Source: Agathobaculum massiliense
GTDB taxonomy: Bacteria > Bacillota > Clostridia > Oscillospirales > Butyricicoccaceae
DNA: 64,000 bases
Assembly: GCF_900291975.1 (NCBI RefSeq)
Contig: NZ_OMPN01000001.1
Span: 248,001-312,000, forward strand
Direction: 5' to 3'
Shown here piece after piece: positions 8,375 through 17,180 of this stretch. The notes under the pieces were generated by a model. It had not been told where the DNA came from and ran no database searches. It saw nothing but the letters and a program-made list of their open reading frames with translations. Position 1 is the stretch's first letter, and every line of letters starts with the position of its first letter. Both the position numbers and the translations under genes were made by a program.

Positions 8375-10192
8375 CTATGAGTTGACCCCGACGCCGAGCG
8401 CATCCAGCCGTGCCTGCTCGACCGCGCATTCCTCTTCCGTATAGCCGGAAAATCCCATGCCCGGCGTGTTGACCAGCGCGCGCAGCCGGCCGTTCTCAAT
8501 CGCATATTCGTAGGAGTGGTAATCCGCCATCCCCATCACATAGGTGTACTGTACACGCACCACACCCGCCTCCGCACAGGTGATCCGGTCAAAGGTCAGT
8601 CCATGCGCGGGCTGGTTCGCCAGCAGCACGGTTTCCGTACCGTCCGCCGCAATGCGTATCGCTTCGGTACCCGCCAGCGTAAAAACACCTGCACCATAAT
8701 ACCCTGGGCGTTCGTCTGCCGGCGAGGCCAACAGCACATAGCTGCCGTCTGCGGGGTCGATCTCACAGTCATATACCGGCTTGTCTGTGATCTGCAGCAG
8801 CTTGCCATCCTCTGCCCGATACAGCCCCGCCGTACCCCAGGCGCAGGAGCCGTTATCTGACAAGAGCTTCGGCGCATTCTCGCCCTGCCAGTAAGCCAAT
8901 TCTTCCTCTGTCCACTGTGCCGCATCTTTCGGCAGGGGATATAGGTTTTCTACCGTGTAGCTTCCGGCCGGCTCACCGTCCCAGCTCCAGCCCGAGATCA
9001 CCGTGTGTTCGGCCGTGATATTTTCCGTCAGCAGCAGGCCGCTGCTCAGGACAACGGACAGCCGATCCCCTGCTGCAAGCGGCAAGGCGCTGGCGCCGTT
9101 TTCGTCCAAACGGTAGAATTTATGCTCACCGGCCTGGAACACACAGCCATCATCCCCCTGCAGGCAGGACAGCAATGCGTCGCTCCCTTCTTCCTTTGTC
9201 AGAGAAAGCACCGCTTCAGTCTCCGCGCCGCGGACCGCATAGACCGTATCCCCCTCCGGCTCGCGGAACAGGAGGTAGTCTGTCTCTCCCGCGTATCCCA
9301 TGATTTTCGCCGTGCTGCCCTCCGGACCGCGCAGCAGCTCTTCCGCTTCCAGCGTCTCCTCATCGAGACGGAAGCATACATAGTTCTGCCCTTCCGACGC
9401 TTTCTCGCCATACAGTTGATTCAAGGAGGATTCGTAATAATAAATTACATCGATTTCAGCATCCGCACAACGCACCACCGGCACGCCCGCAATCACACAG
9501 GACAGGCGGTAATCCATATCATTGAATCCGTGTAATGTATCCTGCATGTATGCGCGCGGCAAAACGTCCCACGCCGCCTTCTTGAACTGCTCCAAGGAGA
9601 ATACGCTGCGGTCGATCAGCTTCTGCGCGACTGTAATGCCGTTTGTGTCCTCGCATTTGAGATAGTATTCTCCCAGCAGGCGTGCGGACAACGATACCGC
9701 GTCCCCGCGGACAAACCCCGCCCTGTCGCAGTTGCCCTCCTCATCTATGCCGTAAAGCCCCAGAAGGTCATAGTTTTCCTCATCCGTTGAGGCGCGCGCA
9801 AGAAATGTGCAGTACTGCCCATAGGTCACGCTTTCCTCCGCTCCGTATCTGGTTGCGGATACGCCGCGCGTCAGACCGCTTTGATACAGCCAGGCAATAT
9901 AGGGGGCCGCCCATTCGGGTACATCGGTAAAGGGGTGCGTCCACGCTCCTTCCAGCGCGGTCTGCTCTGCGCCGAGGAAGCGCGTCAGCATCACAGCCGC
10001 CTCTGCGCGCGTCATGGGCTGTTCCAGCTCAAACCCCTTTTCCGTCCCTCGAAACAGGCCGAGGTCGTACAGCATCTGCGCCTGCGCTTCCGTGTCGCCC
10101 GGATAGGCGTTGTCGATCGTGCCGACGTTTGCCGCCCCTGCGGCAAACGTCATCAACAATACTGCAAAACAAGTGGCAGCCAGCTTTTTCAT
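8375..10192 (-). CDS. Secreted S-layer homology (SLH) domain protein with beta-rich C-terminal region
   Basis: A 605-residue exported protein. A signal peptide occupies residues 1-20 (lysines, hydrophobic core, AGAA cleavage region). Residues ~25-170 hold SLH repeats: MLYDLGLFRGTEKGFELEQPMTRAEAAVMLTRFLG, then FTDVPEWAAPYIAWLYQSGLTRG and a third copy around VTYGQYCTFLARA. SLH domains anchor proteins to pyruvylated cell-wall polymers. The rest (~200-605) is rich in short beta motifs such as DGKLLQITDKPVYDCEID and ADGTETVLLANQ, resembling beta-propeller/DUF5050-like proteins, but I do not recognise a specific family. Its likely place is the cell surface. Confidence 0.8.
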   Translation of the reverse strand: MKKLAATCFAVLLMTFAAGAANVGTIDNAYPGDTEAQAQMLYDLGLFRGTEKGFELEQPMTRAEAAVMLTRFLGAEQTALEGAWTHPFTDVPEWAAPYIAWLYQSGLTRGVSATRYGAEESVTYGQYCTFLARASTDEENYDLLGLYGIDEEGNCDRAGFVRGDAVSLSARLLGEYYLKCEDTNGITVAQKLIDRSVFSLEQFKKAAWDVLPRAYMQDTLHGFNDMDYRLSCVIAGVPVVRCADAEIDVIYYYESSLNQLYGEKASEGQNYVCFRLDEETLEAEELLRGPEGSTAKIMGYAGETDYLLFREPEGDTVYAVRGAETEAVLSLTKEEGSDALLSCLQGDDGCVFQAGEHKFYRLDENGASALPLAAGDRLSVVLSSGLLLTENITAEHTVISGWSWDGEPAGSYTVENLYPLPKDAAQWTEEELAYWQGENAPKLLSDNGSCAWGTAGLYRAEDGKLLQITDKPVYDCEIDPADGSYVLLASPADERPGYYGAGVFTLAGTEAIRIAADGTETVLLANQPAHGLTFDRITCAEAGVVRVQYTYVMGMADYHSYEYAIENGRLRALVNTPGMGFSGYTEEECAVEQARLDALGVGVNS

Positions 10193-10214
10193 AGCCCTAT
10201 CCCCTTTCAGTGGA

Positions 10215-11969
10215 TTACCGCAGCTTTTCTTTCACCTCATAGGACAGCTTTTCGATGAACTCCACCAGCTCCATCGGCGTGGTCTCGCCGGTTTTGCGCT
10301 CGCGCACTGAAATGATGCCTTTCTCCTCGTCCTTGTCACCGATAACGACCATATACGGCACCTTATGCACCTGCGCCTCGCGGATCTTGTAGCCGATCTT
10401 CTCGTTGCGGTCATCCATGCTCACGCGGAAGCCCGCTTCGGTGAGCTGCCCCACGACCTCCTGCGCGCAGGGGATATTGCGGTCGGTCATGGGCATGACG
10501 CGCACCTGCTCCGGAGCGAGCCAGGTGGGGAACGCGCCTGCAAAGTGCTCGGTGATGACGCCGATGAAGCGCTCGATCGAGCCAAGCACCACGCGGTGGA
10601 TCATAATCGGGCGGTGCTTTTCGCCGTCCGCGCCGATATACTCCAGCTCAAACCGCTCGGGAAGCTGGGAGTCCAGCTGAATCGTGCCACACTGCCAAGT
10701 GCGGCCGAGCGAGTCGGCCAGATGGAAGTCCAGCTTGGGGCCGTAGAACGCGCCGTCGCCCTCGTTGACCACATAGTCCTTGCCCATCTCGGTGATGGCT
10801 TCCTTGAGGATATCCTGGTTGTGTTCCCACTGTTCGACCGTGCCGATGTGGTCCTCCGGCATGGTGGACAGCTCGATCTTATAGCTCAGGCCGAACACCG
10901 AGTACACCTCGTCGAACAGCTTGACTGTGTTTTTAATCTCATCCTTCATCTGGTCTGGCGTCATGAAGATATGCGCATCGTCCTGCGTGAAGCAGCGTAC
11001 GCGGAACAGGCCGTGCAGCGCACCGGACAACTCGTGGCGATGGACAAGGCCAAGCTCGCCCACGCGCAACGGTAGTTCGCGGTAGGAGTGCGGCTGGGAC
11101 TTGTAGACCAGCATACCGCCTGGGCAGTTCATGGGCTTGATGGCAAAGTCCTCGTCGTCAATGACCGTGGTGTACATATTGTTCTTGTAGTGCTCCCAGT
11201 GGCCCGAACGCTCCCAAAGCTTGCGGCTGAGGATGACCGGCGTGGAAACCTCGACATAGCCGTACTTCTTGTGTACCTCGCGCCAGTAGTCGATCAGGGT
11301 ATTCTTGAGCGTCATGCCGCCCGGCAGGAAGAACGGGAAGCCTGGGCCTTCCTCAGTCAGCATGAACAGGCCAAGTTCCTTGCCCAGACGGCGGTGATCG
11401 CGCTTCTTGGCCTCCTCCAGCATGTTCAGGTAGGCATCCAGTTCGTCCTTCTTGGGGAAAGCTGTGCCGTAGATACGCTGAAGCATCTTATTTTTGCTGT
11501 CGCCGCGCCAGTATGCGCCGGTGACGCTCATCAGCTTAATGCCGTTTCCCTTGACGCGGCCGGTGGTATCCAGATGCGGGCCGGCACACAGGTCGGTGAA
11601 CTCACCCTGTTTGTAGAACGAGATGGTCGCGTCCTCAGGTAGGTCGTCGATGAGCTGCACCTTATATGGCTCGTCCTTTTCCTCCATCAGCTTGCGCGCC
11701 TCGGCGCGCGGCAGCTCGAAGCGTTCGAGCGGCAGCTTCTCCTTGCAGATCTTCTTCATCTCGGCCTCGAGCGCGTCCAAATTCTCCTGCGTAAAGGAGA
11801 ACGGTGCGTCGAAATCGTAGTAGAAGCCGTTTTCGATCGACGGGCCGATGGCGAGCTTGACCTCGGGATACAGGCGCTTGACCGCCTGCGCAAGGATATG
11901 GGATACCGTATGACGGTAGGTGTCGCGGTATTCCGGATTTTCAAACGTGTACTTGTTTTCTTCGGACAT
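10215..11969 (-). CDS. thrS: Threonyl-tRNA synthetase lacking the N-terminal TGS domain
   Basis: A 584-residue ThrRS. The frame is open 53 codons further, but that stretch is the T-box terminator and antiterminator; ATG at 11967-11969 follows AAAGGAGG. The protein begins directly with the N2 editing domain (HTVSHILAQAVKRLYP, with the editing HxxxH) and continues through the class II catalytic core (MNCPGGMLVYKSQPHSYRELPLR motif 2 region; RPIMIHRVVLGSIERFIGVITEH motif 3) to the anticodon domain. The usual ~60-residue TGS (N1) domain is absent, as in some Clostridia. Control is by the upstream T-box, so low charged tRNA-Thr should raise expression. Confidence 0.95.
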   Translation of the reverse strand: MSEENKYTFENPEYRDTYRHTVSHILAQAVKRLYPEVKLAIGPSIENGFYYDFDAPFSFTQENLDALEAEMKKICKEKLPLERFELPRAEARKLMEEKDEPYKVQLIDDLPEDATISFYKQGEFTDLCAGPHLDTTGRVKGNGIKLMSVTGAYWRGDSKNKMLQRIYGTAFPKKDELDAYLNMLEEAKKRDHRRLGKELGLFMLTEEGPGFPFFLPGGMTLKNTLIDYWREVHKKYGYVEVSTPVILSRKLWERSGHWEHYKNNMYTTVIDDEDFAIKPMNCPGGMLVYKSQPHSYRELPLRVGELGLVHRHELSGALHGLFRVRCFTQDDAHIFMTPDQMKDEIKNTVKLFDEVYSVFGLSYKIELSTMPEDHIGTVEQWEHNQDILKEAITEMGKDYVVNEGDGAFYGPKLDFHLADSLGRTWQCGTIQLDSQLPERFELEYIGADGEKHRPIMIHRVVLGSIERFIGVITEHFAGAFPTWLAPEQVRVMPMTDRNIPCAQEVVGQLTEAGFRVSMDDRNEKIGYKIREAQVHKVPYMVVIGDKDEEKGIISVRERKTGETTPMELVEFIEKLSYEVKEKLR

Positions 11970-12002
11970 AACAGTGTTCCTCCTTTTGTATTTTGGGGGG
12001 AG

Positions 12003-12268
12003 AACGAAAAAGCCCACCCCCGACATAAAATCAGGGGTGAGCATAAACCCACGGTTCCACCCTGCTTGCAAGCCCGTTTTCGGGCTTACCGCTCTGGAGT
12101 CCGTAACGAGGACGACACGCCGCGGCATACTGCGCTTTTCCGCCGCGGGGCTCGGGAATCGGTGCCGCTTTCTCCGCGCCTGCGGACGCTTTCAGCCGCG
12201 TCGTCCGCTCTCTGCCAGACGCTTGTTAGATACTTACGGGATTTCCGTCATCGCTTTTGCTTATGAAT
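12003..12268 (-). promoter_or_regulatory. T-box leader controlling thrS
   Basis: On the minus strand the leader contains the T-box core GCAGGGTGGAACCGTG (12050-12065) that pairs with uncharged tRNA ends. Upstream Stem I elements are visible: an AGTA element, CAGAGAGCGG and a GGCTGAAAGCG segment. A CACCGATTCCCG specifier region supplies ACC, a threonine codon. The terminator GCTCACCCCTGA / TCGGGGGTGGGC with TTTTT occupies 12007-12042, ~35 bases before the start codon. Uncharged tRNA-Thr should favour the antiterminator. Confidence 0.93.
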
Positions 12269-12274
12269 ACATTT

Positions 12275-12303
12275 ATATTATACCCCAATCCTTGCTTTGT
12301 CAA
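12275..12303 (-). promoter_or_regulatory. Promoter of the T-box/thrS transcript
   Basis: Minus-strand TTGACA (12298-12303) with TAATAT at 17 bases (12275-12280), or TATAAT at 15 bases (12277-12282). The promoter starts right beside the stop codon of the serpin gene. Confidence 0.75.
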
Positions 12304-12306
12304 CCG

Positions 12307-14076
12307 TTAATTCGCCGTTTCATAGCGGCCGGCAAACAAAATCTCGCCATTTGCGTTATCACGGATAACAAACCAGAACGGCTCATCCGCGGTGAACGTG
12401 CGCACCAGTTCGGGGCGGGACGGCAGCGCCGCGCCCGCACCATCCATCGCGGCGGTCACCGCCGCGGCTTCCGTGCCTTTTTCATCCACTGCGACGTATG
12501 TTTTGTGTACCACCGTGTCCAGGAAATGCTGCCTGGCCGGCAGTTCGGAGGGGTCGAGCATCGCGGTCAGATCCGCTTTTTCCGGCTCATACGCTGTCCG
12601 CACACCGAGCGCCTGCAGCGCTTCGTCCAACGGTGCGCCGTACTCCACCTTGAATCTGGGTATGGAGACCCGTACGTCACTATGGGTAAATTCTGCGTTG
12701 TCCAGAAGGTTCTGCACGTCCAGCTCATCGTCCGCTTTAATCAGGTACATGCTGAAATCCGCGTCGCGGAAGTATTTCCAGTTGTCGCCCTCCCAATTGT
12801 CCACCGCGTATTTGCGGTAATCCATCCTGAGCGCTTCCACACCCGGGGTGGAATAATAGCCGAAGACATCGGTCTGGTGCATCATGTCTACCGTGCCGGC
12901 CGTACCATCCGCATTCGTAAAGTCCGCCTTTTCCGTATGTGCGGGGGAAAACTCTTTTTCCCAAGCGGCCTTGAAGTACACCGCGTTGATCAGCGCGGTG
13001 ACAAACTCGCGGTTGTCCTCGGTCAGGATGGTCGGGATCTTGCCATGCGTTTTCTCGTCCGCCCAGGCGTTGACCCGTTCGACCGAGTCCGCATTTGTGA
13101 CCTCCTCCACCACGGCGCGGAAATATTCGTCCATTTCGCGCGCATAGTCCGGCAGGAACTCGCCCGCCCCGTCAAACCAGCTTTGATTGATCCAAAGGGA
13201 ATTGGCGGTTTCGAGCGACATAATGCGCGCGTAGCCGTCATAGGTCGCAAGCTGCTCTTTCACAGTCTGGTTAAACGCCTCCAGATCCTCGATCTGCAAG
13301 TCATCGAGCAGCTCCCGCTGCGTTTCCCCCTTCGTACCATTCGCCAGCATGGCCAGGCACATCCGGATGGAATAAGGCGACAGCGACCAGTTGCCCTCCG
13401 CATCCACCGCACGGATAAGGGCGTCAGCGAAACCCGGCTTCTCCGGTGCGGCGACCGCGCTCATATCAAGCGCATTTGCGTTTGCAATCCACTGCGCCGC
13501 CTCGCTGCCGGCAACCAGATCATTCGGCCGGAAATCCAATGCGCTGGATGTCGTGCCATCCGGATAGCTGACATTACTTTCATCCGACATATCGATCACA
13601 CCGTACATCCAGCACTTGCTCACACCGTTCTGCGCCCATTCCGCAATATTATACGGGTCGGGCGAACCGGTGCCGCAGCCCGCGGGGAGCGCGGTGTATC
13701 GATAATCCAAATACCGTCCGAGCAGCGCCGCCGCTTCCTGCCGCGTGATCAGGTCGTCCAAGCGCAGCACCGCTTTTTCCCCGTCCTGCGCCGCTCCGTT
13801 CAGGATCCATTTTGCAAACGTCCACTTGACCTCGTCGGATGCTTCCACGCCGTCGGTGAAGTATTCCTCCATGTCGATCCACGCGCTGTCTGACACGTCC
13901 TCGCCGGACGCCGACGCAAGCGCTTCCAAAAAGTCGCCGCGCGTGACCGTTTTTGGCAGTTTCCGCAGAGCATCCTCTGTCGGGTAGCCGTACACCTCCT
14001 GCTCCTGCGCTGCACCGGCGCATACTGGCACCCCCATGCACAACGCAAGCACCCAGGCCATTATCCGTTTTTTCAC
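12307..14076 (-). CDS. SLH-domain-anchored serpin (serine protease inhibitor)
   Basis: A 589-residue exported protein. It has a signal peptide (residues 1-22), then ~175 residues of SLH-like repeats (VTRGDFLEAL, FAKWILNGA, LITRQEAAALLGRYL, WAQNGVSKCWMYGVI, SEAAQWIANA), then a complete serpin fold from ~residue 200: NWSLSPYSIRMCLAMLANGTKG, FVTALINAVYFKAAWEKEF. The reactive-centre loop is at ~528-555: the hinge EKGTEAAAVTAA keeps P15 Gly, P14 Thr and small P12-P9 residues, which is the pattern of an inhibitory serpin. The scissile region MDGAGAALPS is small and hydrophobic, suggesting elastase-like targets. Start is GTG with GGGAGGG upstream. Gut commensal serpins (siropins) are known; SLH anchoring suggests cell-surface protection from host or microbial proteases. 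Confidence 0.88.
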   Translation of the reverse strand: MKKRIMAWVLALCMGVPVCAGAAQEQEVYGYPTEDALRKLPKTVTRGDFLEALASASGEDVSDSAWIDMEEYFTDGVEASDEVKWTFAKWILNGAAQDGEKAVLRLDDLITRQEAAALLGRYLDYRYTALPAGCGTGSPDPYNIAEWAQNGVSKCWMYGVIDMSDESNVSYPDGTTSSALDFRPNDLVAGSEAAQWIANANALDMSAVAAPEKPGFADALIRAVDAEGNWSLSPYSIRMCLAMLANGTKGETQRELLDDLQIEDLEAFNQTVKEQLATYDGYARIMSLETANSLWINQSWFDGAGEFLPDYAREMDEYFRAVVEEVTNADSVERVNAWADEKTHGKIPTILTEDNREFVTALINAVYFKAAWEKEFSPAHTEKADFTNADGTAGTVDMMHQTDVFGYYSTPGVEALRMDYRKYAVDNWEGDNWKYFRDADFSMYLIKADDELDVQNLLDNAEFTHSDVRVSIPRFKVEYGAPLDEALQALGVRTAYEPEKADLTAMLDPSELPARQHFLDTVVHKTYVAVDEKGTEAAAVTAAMDGAGAALPSRPELVRTFTADEPFWFVIRDNANGEILFAGRYETAN

Positions 14077-14151
14077 TTGAAATCCCTCCCATTCTTTCAG
14101 TTTACTGGTTAGACGACCGCCTCTTCCAAGTAGTTCCCATATTTAATGTCA

Positions 14152-14173
14152 AAGCTCCCTATATAGGGAGCTT
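14152..14173. terminator. Perfect 22-nt palindrome after the YcxB-like gene
   Basis: AAGCTCCCTATATAGGGAGCTT lies immediately after the stop codon of the minus-strand YcxB-like gene. The stem is strong but the T-tract is weak on both strands, so it may be an inefficient terminator or an mRNA-stabilising hairpin. Confidence 0.5.
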
Positions 14174-14175
14174 GT

Positions 14176-14712
14176 TTAACATTTGAGCGCCTCGTCAGTG
14201 ATATGAGCCGTGATCCGCTCATAAAAATCGCGTTTCTGTCCCTCGTCCGTAAAAGCAGAAAAAGGCACGATGACCGCGGAAAATTCATCTACGAAAATAT
14301 AGTAATGGGCAGCATCCGACGCTGTGCGCTGGACCGCTTCATATTGATAGGTCGTATCCTCGTTTTCCCCCGCAAGCTCGAATTCATTTTCCCGCAGGGT
14401 CAATGTTTTGGGTCCGCAAAGCTGCTTGTTGTTGGCCCTTTGCAGGATGCGCTCCACATTTTTTACAACCTTCCGCTTCATATACCACGGCGTGCCGAAA
14501 AAACAGACCGCCGCAAGCGCCAAATATCCGACAACGGATACCACGCTCAGCGCCTTGAGCCAATACATCAGCGCCGTGCCGCCCAGCGCGACGATCACTG
14601 CGGAAGCGATCCGCGTCGTCAGGATGCTGCGCTGTACGACTGCGTTATTGGTATAGTAATTCAAATTGAAGTCGATATAGTCCTGCTTGGTGATATCATA
14701 ATGAAGTTCCAT
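14176..14712 (-). CDS. YcxB family membrane protein
   Basis: A 178-residue protein. A short N-terminal part (LHYDITKQDYIDFNLNYY) precedes two transmembrane helices at about 31-50 and 56-75, followed by a basic loop YMKRKVVKNVERIL and a C-terminal cytosolic domain with LTLRENEFELAGENEDTTYQYEAVQ. This layout (start phrase, two helices, PH-like C-terminal domain) matches the YcxB-like family, whose role is unknown. AAAGGAG precedes the ATG. It is a single-gene unit with its own promoter, divergent from the gene at 14867. Confidence 0.75.
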   Translation of the reverse strand: MELHYDITKQDYIDFNLNYYTNNAVVQRSILTTRIASAVIVALGGTALMYWLKALSVVSVVGYLALAAVCFFGTPWYMKRKVVKNVERILQRANNKQLCGPKTLTLRENEFELAGENEDTTYQYEAVQRTASDAAHYYIFVDEFSAVIVPFSAFTDEGQKRDFYERITAHITDEALKC

Positions 14713-14741
14713 AAAGCGGGCTCCTTTTACATTCTGCTCTT

Positions 14742-14770
14742 ATTGTACCGAATATCTGCGCCAAATGCAA
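14742..14770 (-). promoter_or_regulatory. Promoter of the YcxB-like gene
   Basis: Minus-strand TTGCAT (14765-14770), 17 bases, TACAAT (14742-14747), about 30 bases before the start codon. Confidence 0.6.
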
Positions 14771-14814
14771 GTAAAAGCGGCGGCCTTTTCTCCGCAGTCT
14801 GTATGTCTGCTCGC

Positions 14815-14843
14815 TTGACAGACGCAGAATATTGGCATAGTAT
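14815..14843 (+). promoter_or_regulatory. Promoter of the membrane-protein pair at 14867
   Basis: TTGACA (14815-14820), 17 bases, TAGTAT (14838-14843), about 24 bases before the ATG. It is nearly back to back with the minus-strand YcxB promoter. Confidence 0.65.
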
Positions 14844-14866
14844 TATTTCCGGAAAGGAGATGTTCC

Positions 14867-15499
14867 ATGAAGCGCGTTTTCCCTCGCATATTCCTGCCGC
14901 TCGTCTGCCTGCTGTACGCCTGCTTTCTGGTTCTTGACCTTACGGCGTTGGCCGACAGCACTTGGATCAAATACGTTTCCATACTGCTCTGCTTTTCCGC
15001 CGCCCTGCTCAACCATTCCTGTCAGGATGGGAGGCTTGTCGTACTCGCCCTGCTATTTACCGCCGCCGCCGATTGGTTTTTATTGGTCCAAAACCGGAAT
15101 TATCTGTTCGGCGTATCGCTTTTCTGCATCGTGCAGTTTATCTACAGTATTCGCCTGTACCGACTGCGGGGCAGGCTGTGCTTTGCATCGCTTCCATTCC
15201 GCATACTGCCTTTGTCGGCGTTCTTTTTCGGTATCGATACGCTTTCCGCGCTTTCGGTCTTCTATTTTTCCAACCTGGCTGTCAACGCATGGGAAGGTGT
15301 GCTTCTGCGGTCCTGCGGCCGGAAGCATCGTCTGTTTGCCTGCGGGCTGCTTTTGTTTGTCTGCTGCGACCTCTGCGTCGGCGCATGGAATCTGGGGATC
15401 TTCCCGTCCTGCACGCATTTTGGCATGTGGCTCTTTTATTTGCCTTCACAGGTCTGTATCGCCCTTTCATCCTATCCACAAGGAGCAACAAAACAATGA
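14867..15499 (+). CDS. Polytopic membrane protein, remotely YhhN/lysoplasmalogenase-like
   Basis: A 210-residue, very hydrophobic protein of seven to eight predicted helices. Several features recall the YhhN (TMEM86, lysoplasmalogenase) family: an aspartate in an early helix (LLFTAAADWFLLV), the following GVSLFCIVQFIYSIRLY, a second intramembrane aspartate (LLLFVCCDLCVGAWN) and a final helix with LFYLPSQVCIALS. The identity is a weak motif-level inference. GGAAAGGAG precedes the ATG. Its stop codon overlaps the start of the next gene (ATGA), so the two are translationally coupled. Confidence 0.6.
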   Translation: MKRVFPRIFLPLVCLLYACFLVLDLTALADSTWIKYVSILLCFSAALLNHSCQDGRLVVLALLFTAAADWFLLVQNRNYLFGVSLFCIVQFIYSIRLYRLRGRLCFASLPFRILPLSAFFFGIDTLSALSVFYFSNLAVNAWEGVLLRSCGRKHRLFACGLLLFVCCDLCVGAWNLGIFPSCTHFGMWLFYLPSQVCIALSSYPQGATKQ

Positions 15500-16164
15500 A
15501 ACCATCAAAATCCCTGTCTATCCTGCTGTCAGTTGTATTGGCGGTATTCTTTCTGTCTGCCGCAATCGCTTTCCCTATCCTGTGCCGCCCGTTCTATTAT
15601 CAGCAAATCCACTTGCTTCAGCTCACCGAGCGGACTGGCTGGAGCGAGCAGACGATCCGTGAGGCTTATGATGAGGTCATGGATTATCTGGTGTTCGACG
15701 CCCCATTCGGCACGGGCGACCTCGTCTGGTCGGAGGATGGCCAAGCGCATTTTGCGGACTGTAAGATATTGTTCCAGCAGGACTTTGTCCTGCTGGGCGG
15801 CTCAGCCGCCGCGTTGGTTTTGCTTGCGCTGCTTGGCCACCGCTGCGGGCTCCGGTTTTACCGGTTCCGCGGGCGCGGGCCTGCATTTTGGTCGGCTGCC
15901 GCCATGGGCGTTGTTTACCTTATCATTGCGATTTGGGCGTTCTGCGATTTCAACAGCATGTTTACTGTTTTCCACCAGGTCTTTTTTCCCGGCAAGACCA
16001 ACTGGGTATTCGACGCGCGCCTGGATGAAATCATCCTCATCCTGCCGGAAGCTTTCTGGGCAAGGACCGGCGCATTGGTCCTATTGCTCTCCTTTGGCGG
16101 GCTTTGTCTGGCCGCACTGGTCGGCGAACTGCTGTATCGGAAGAAAAAGCAGGCATTGCAATAA
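15496..16164 (+). CDS. TIGR01906/DUF1461 family integral membrane protein
   Basis: A 222-residue membrane protein with helices at the N terminus, ~95-115, ~135-155 and near the C terminus. The extracellular segment between helices 1 and 2 carries the family signature: EVMDYLVF ... FGTGDLVWSEDGQAHFADCKILF, matching the MxYL...HFAD.K pattern of DUF1461 (TIGR01906). The function is unknown. It overlaps the preceding gene by four bases, has its own AAGGAG site inside that gene, and is followed by a strong terminator. Confidence 0.78.
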   Translation: MKPSKSLSILLSVVLAVFFLSAAIAFPILCRPFYYQQIHLLQLTERTGWSEQTIREAYDEVMDYLVFDAPFGTGDLVWSEDGQAHFADCKILFQQDFVLLGGSAAALVLLALLGHRCGLRFYRFRGRGPAFWSAAAMGVVYLIIAIWAFCDFNSMFTVFHQVFFPGKTNWVFDARLDEIILILPEAFWARTGALVLLLSFGGLCLAALVGELLYRKKKQALQ

Positions 16165-16200
16165 AAAGGACACAGGGTGCTTATCCTGCGTCCTTTTTTC
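16165..16200 (+). terminator. Terminator after the DUF1461 gene
   Basis: AAAAGGACACAGG / CCTGCGTCCTTTTTT, a stem with one mismatch and a six-base T-run. It is convergent with tsf and may serve both strands. Confidence 0.85.
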
Positions 16201-16210
16201 GCATTATAGC

Positions 16211-17143
16211 TTACTTGGCCATGGAAGCGACTTCCGCCGCGAAGTCGTCCTGCTTCTTTTCAATACCCTCGCCCTTTTCAAAGCGCACGCACTTGGCCAG
16301 CTTGATCTCGCCGCCGAGCTCCTTGGCCACAGCCGCGATATGCTGTTCTACAGAAACCTTGTTCTCTTTGACAAATGCCTGCTGCAGGAGGCAGTTCTCC
16401 TCATAGTACTTGCCGATACGGCCCTCGACCATCTTGTGAATAATCTGCTCCGGCTTCGGCTTGGCAGCGGTCTTGTTCTCTTCAAGCGCCTGCGCCAACA
16501 GGATTTCTTTCTCCTTGGCCAGAGTCGCCTCGTCCACCTGGGACTTATCCATAAAGGACGGGTTCATCGCAGCCGCCTGCATGCCGATGTCCTTACCCAG
16601 CTCCTTAACAGTCGCATTATCTTTCAGATTGTCCGAAACCTGTAGGCCGACCAGCACGCCGATCACGCCGCCCATATGGTTATAGGCTACGTTGACCGTG
16701 GATTCGTCAAAGCGCTCAAAGCGGCGGATCTGGATGTTCTCACCAATCGTCAGTACCTTCTCCTGCAGGACTTCCTGAACGGTCAGGTCGCCCATCTTGC
16801 AGGTCTTCAGCGCTTCCACATCAGCGGGCGCCTCCTTGGTCACAACGCCAGCCAGATCAGCAACGAACTGCTGGAAGTCCGCGTTCTTGGCAACAAAGTC
16901 GGTTTCCGAGTTTACCTCGATAATCGCGCCCACGCCGTACTTATCGCATACGGTCGCGCAGACAACACCCTCGGCCGCGATGCGGTCCGCCTTCTTGGCA
17001 GCCTTGGCCAAGCCCTTTTCGCGCAGGAGCTCGATCGCCTTGTCAAAATCGCCGTCAGACTCGGTCAGCGCCTTCTTGCAGTCCATCATACCCACGTTGG
17101 TCATTTCGCGGAGCTTTTTTACGTCAGCAGCAGTAAAAGCCAT
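16211..17143 (-). CDS. tsf: Translation elongation factor Ts
   Basis: A 310-residue EF-Ts, guanine nucleotide exchange factor for EF-Tu. The N-terminal UBA-like domain is ADVKKLREMTNVGMMDCKKALTESDGDFDKAIELLREKGLAKAAKKADR, and the core contains the conserved VNSETDFVAKN. The C-terminal part (VDEATLAKEKEILLAQA, GKYYEENCLLQQAFVKE) completes the dimerization domain. GGAGG precedes the ATG. It follows rpsB on the same strand, the normal bacterial order, but the 112-base gap contains an unusual perfect inverted repeat. Confidence 0.97.
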   Translation of the reverse strand: MAFTAADVKKLREMTNVGMMDCKKALTESDGDFDKAIELLREKGLAKAAKKADRIAAEGVVCATVCDKYGVGAIIEVNSETDFVAKNADFQQFVADLAGVVTKEAPADVEALKTCKMGDLTVQEVLQEKVLTIGENIQIRRFERFDESTVNVAYNHMGGVIGVLVGLQVSDNLKDNATVKELGKDIGMQAAAMNPSFMDKSQVDEATLAKEKEILLAQALEENKTAAKPKPEQIIHKMVEGRIGKYYEENCLLQQAFVKENKVSVEQHIAAVAKELGGEIKLAKCVRFEKGEGIEKKQDDFAAEVASMAK

Positions 17144-17180
17144 TTTTATATTCCTCCATCATTCTATTTCAAAACAAAAC

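Noticed and set aside
11920-13893. A 657-codon plus-strand open frame opposite the serpin and the thrS leader
   Set aside because: It runs antisense through the T-box and the serpin, both well supported. No ribosome site and no protein family.
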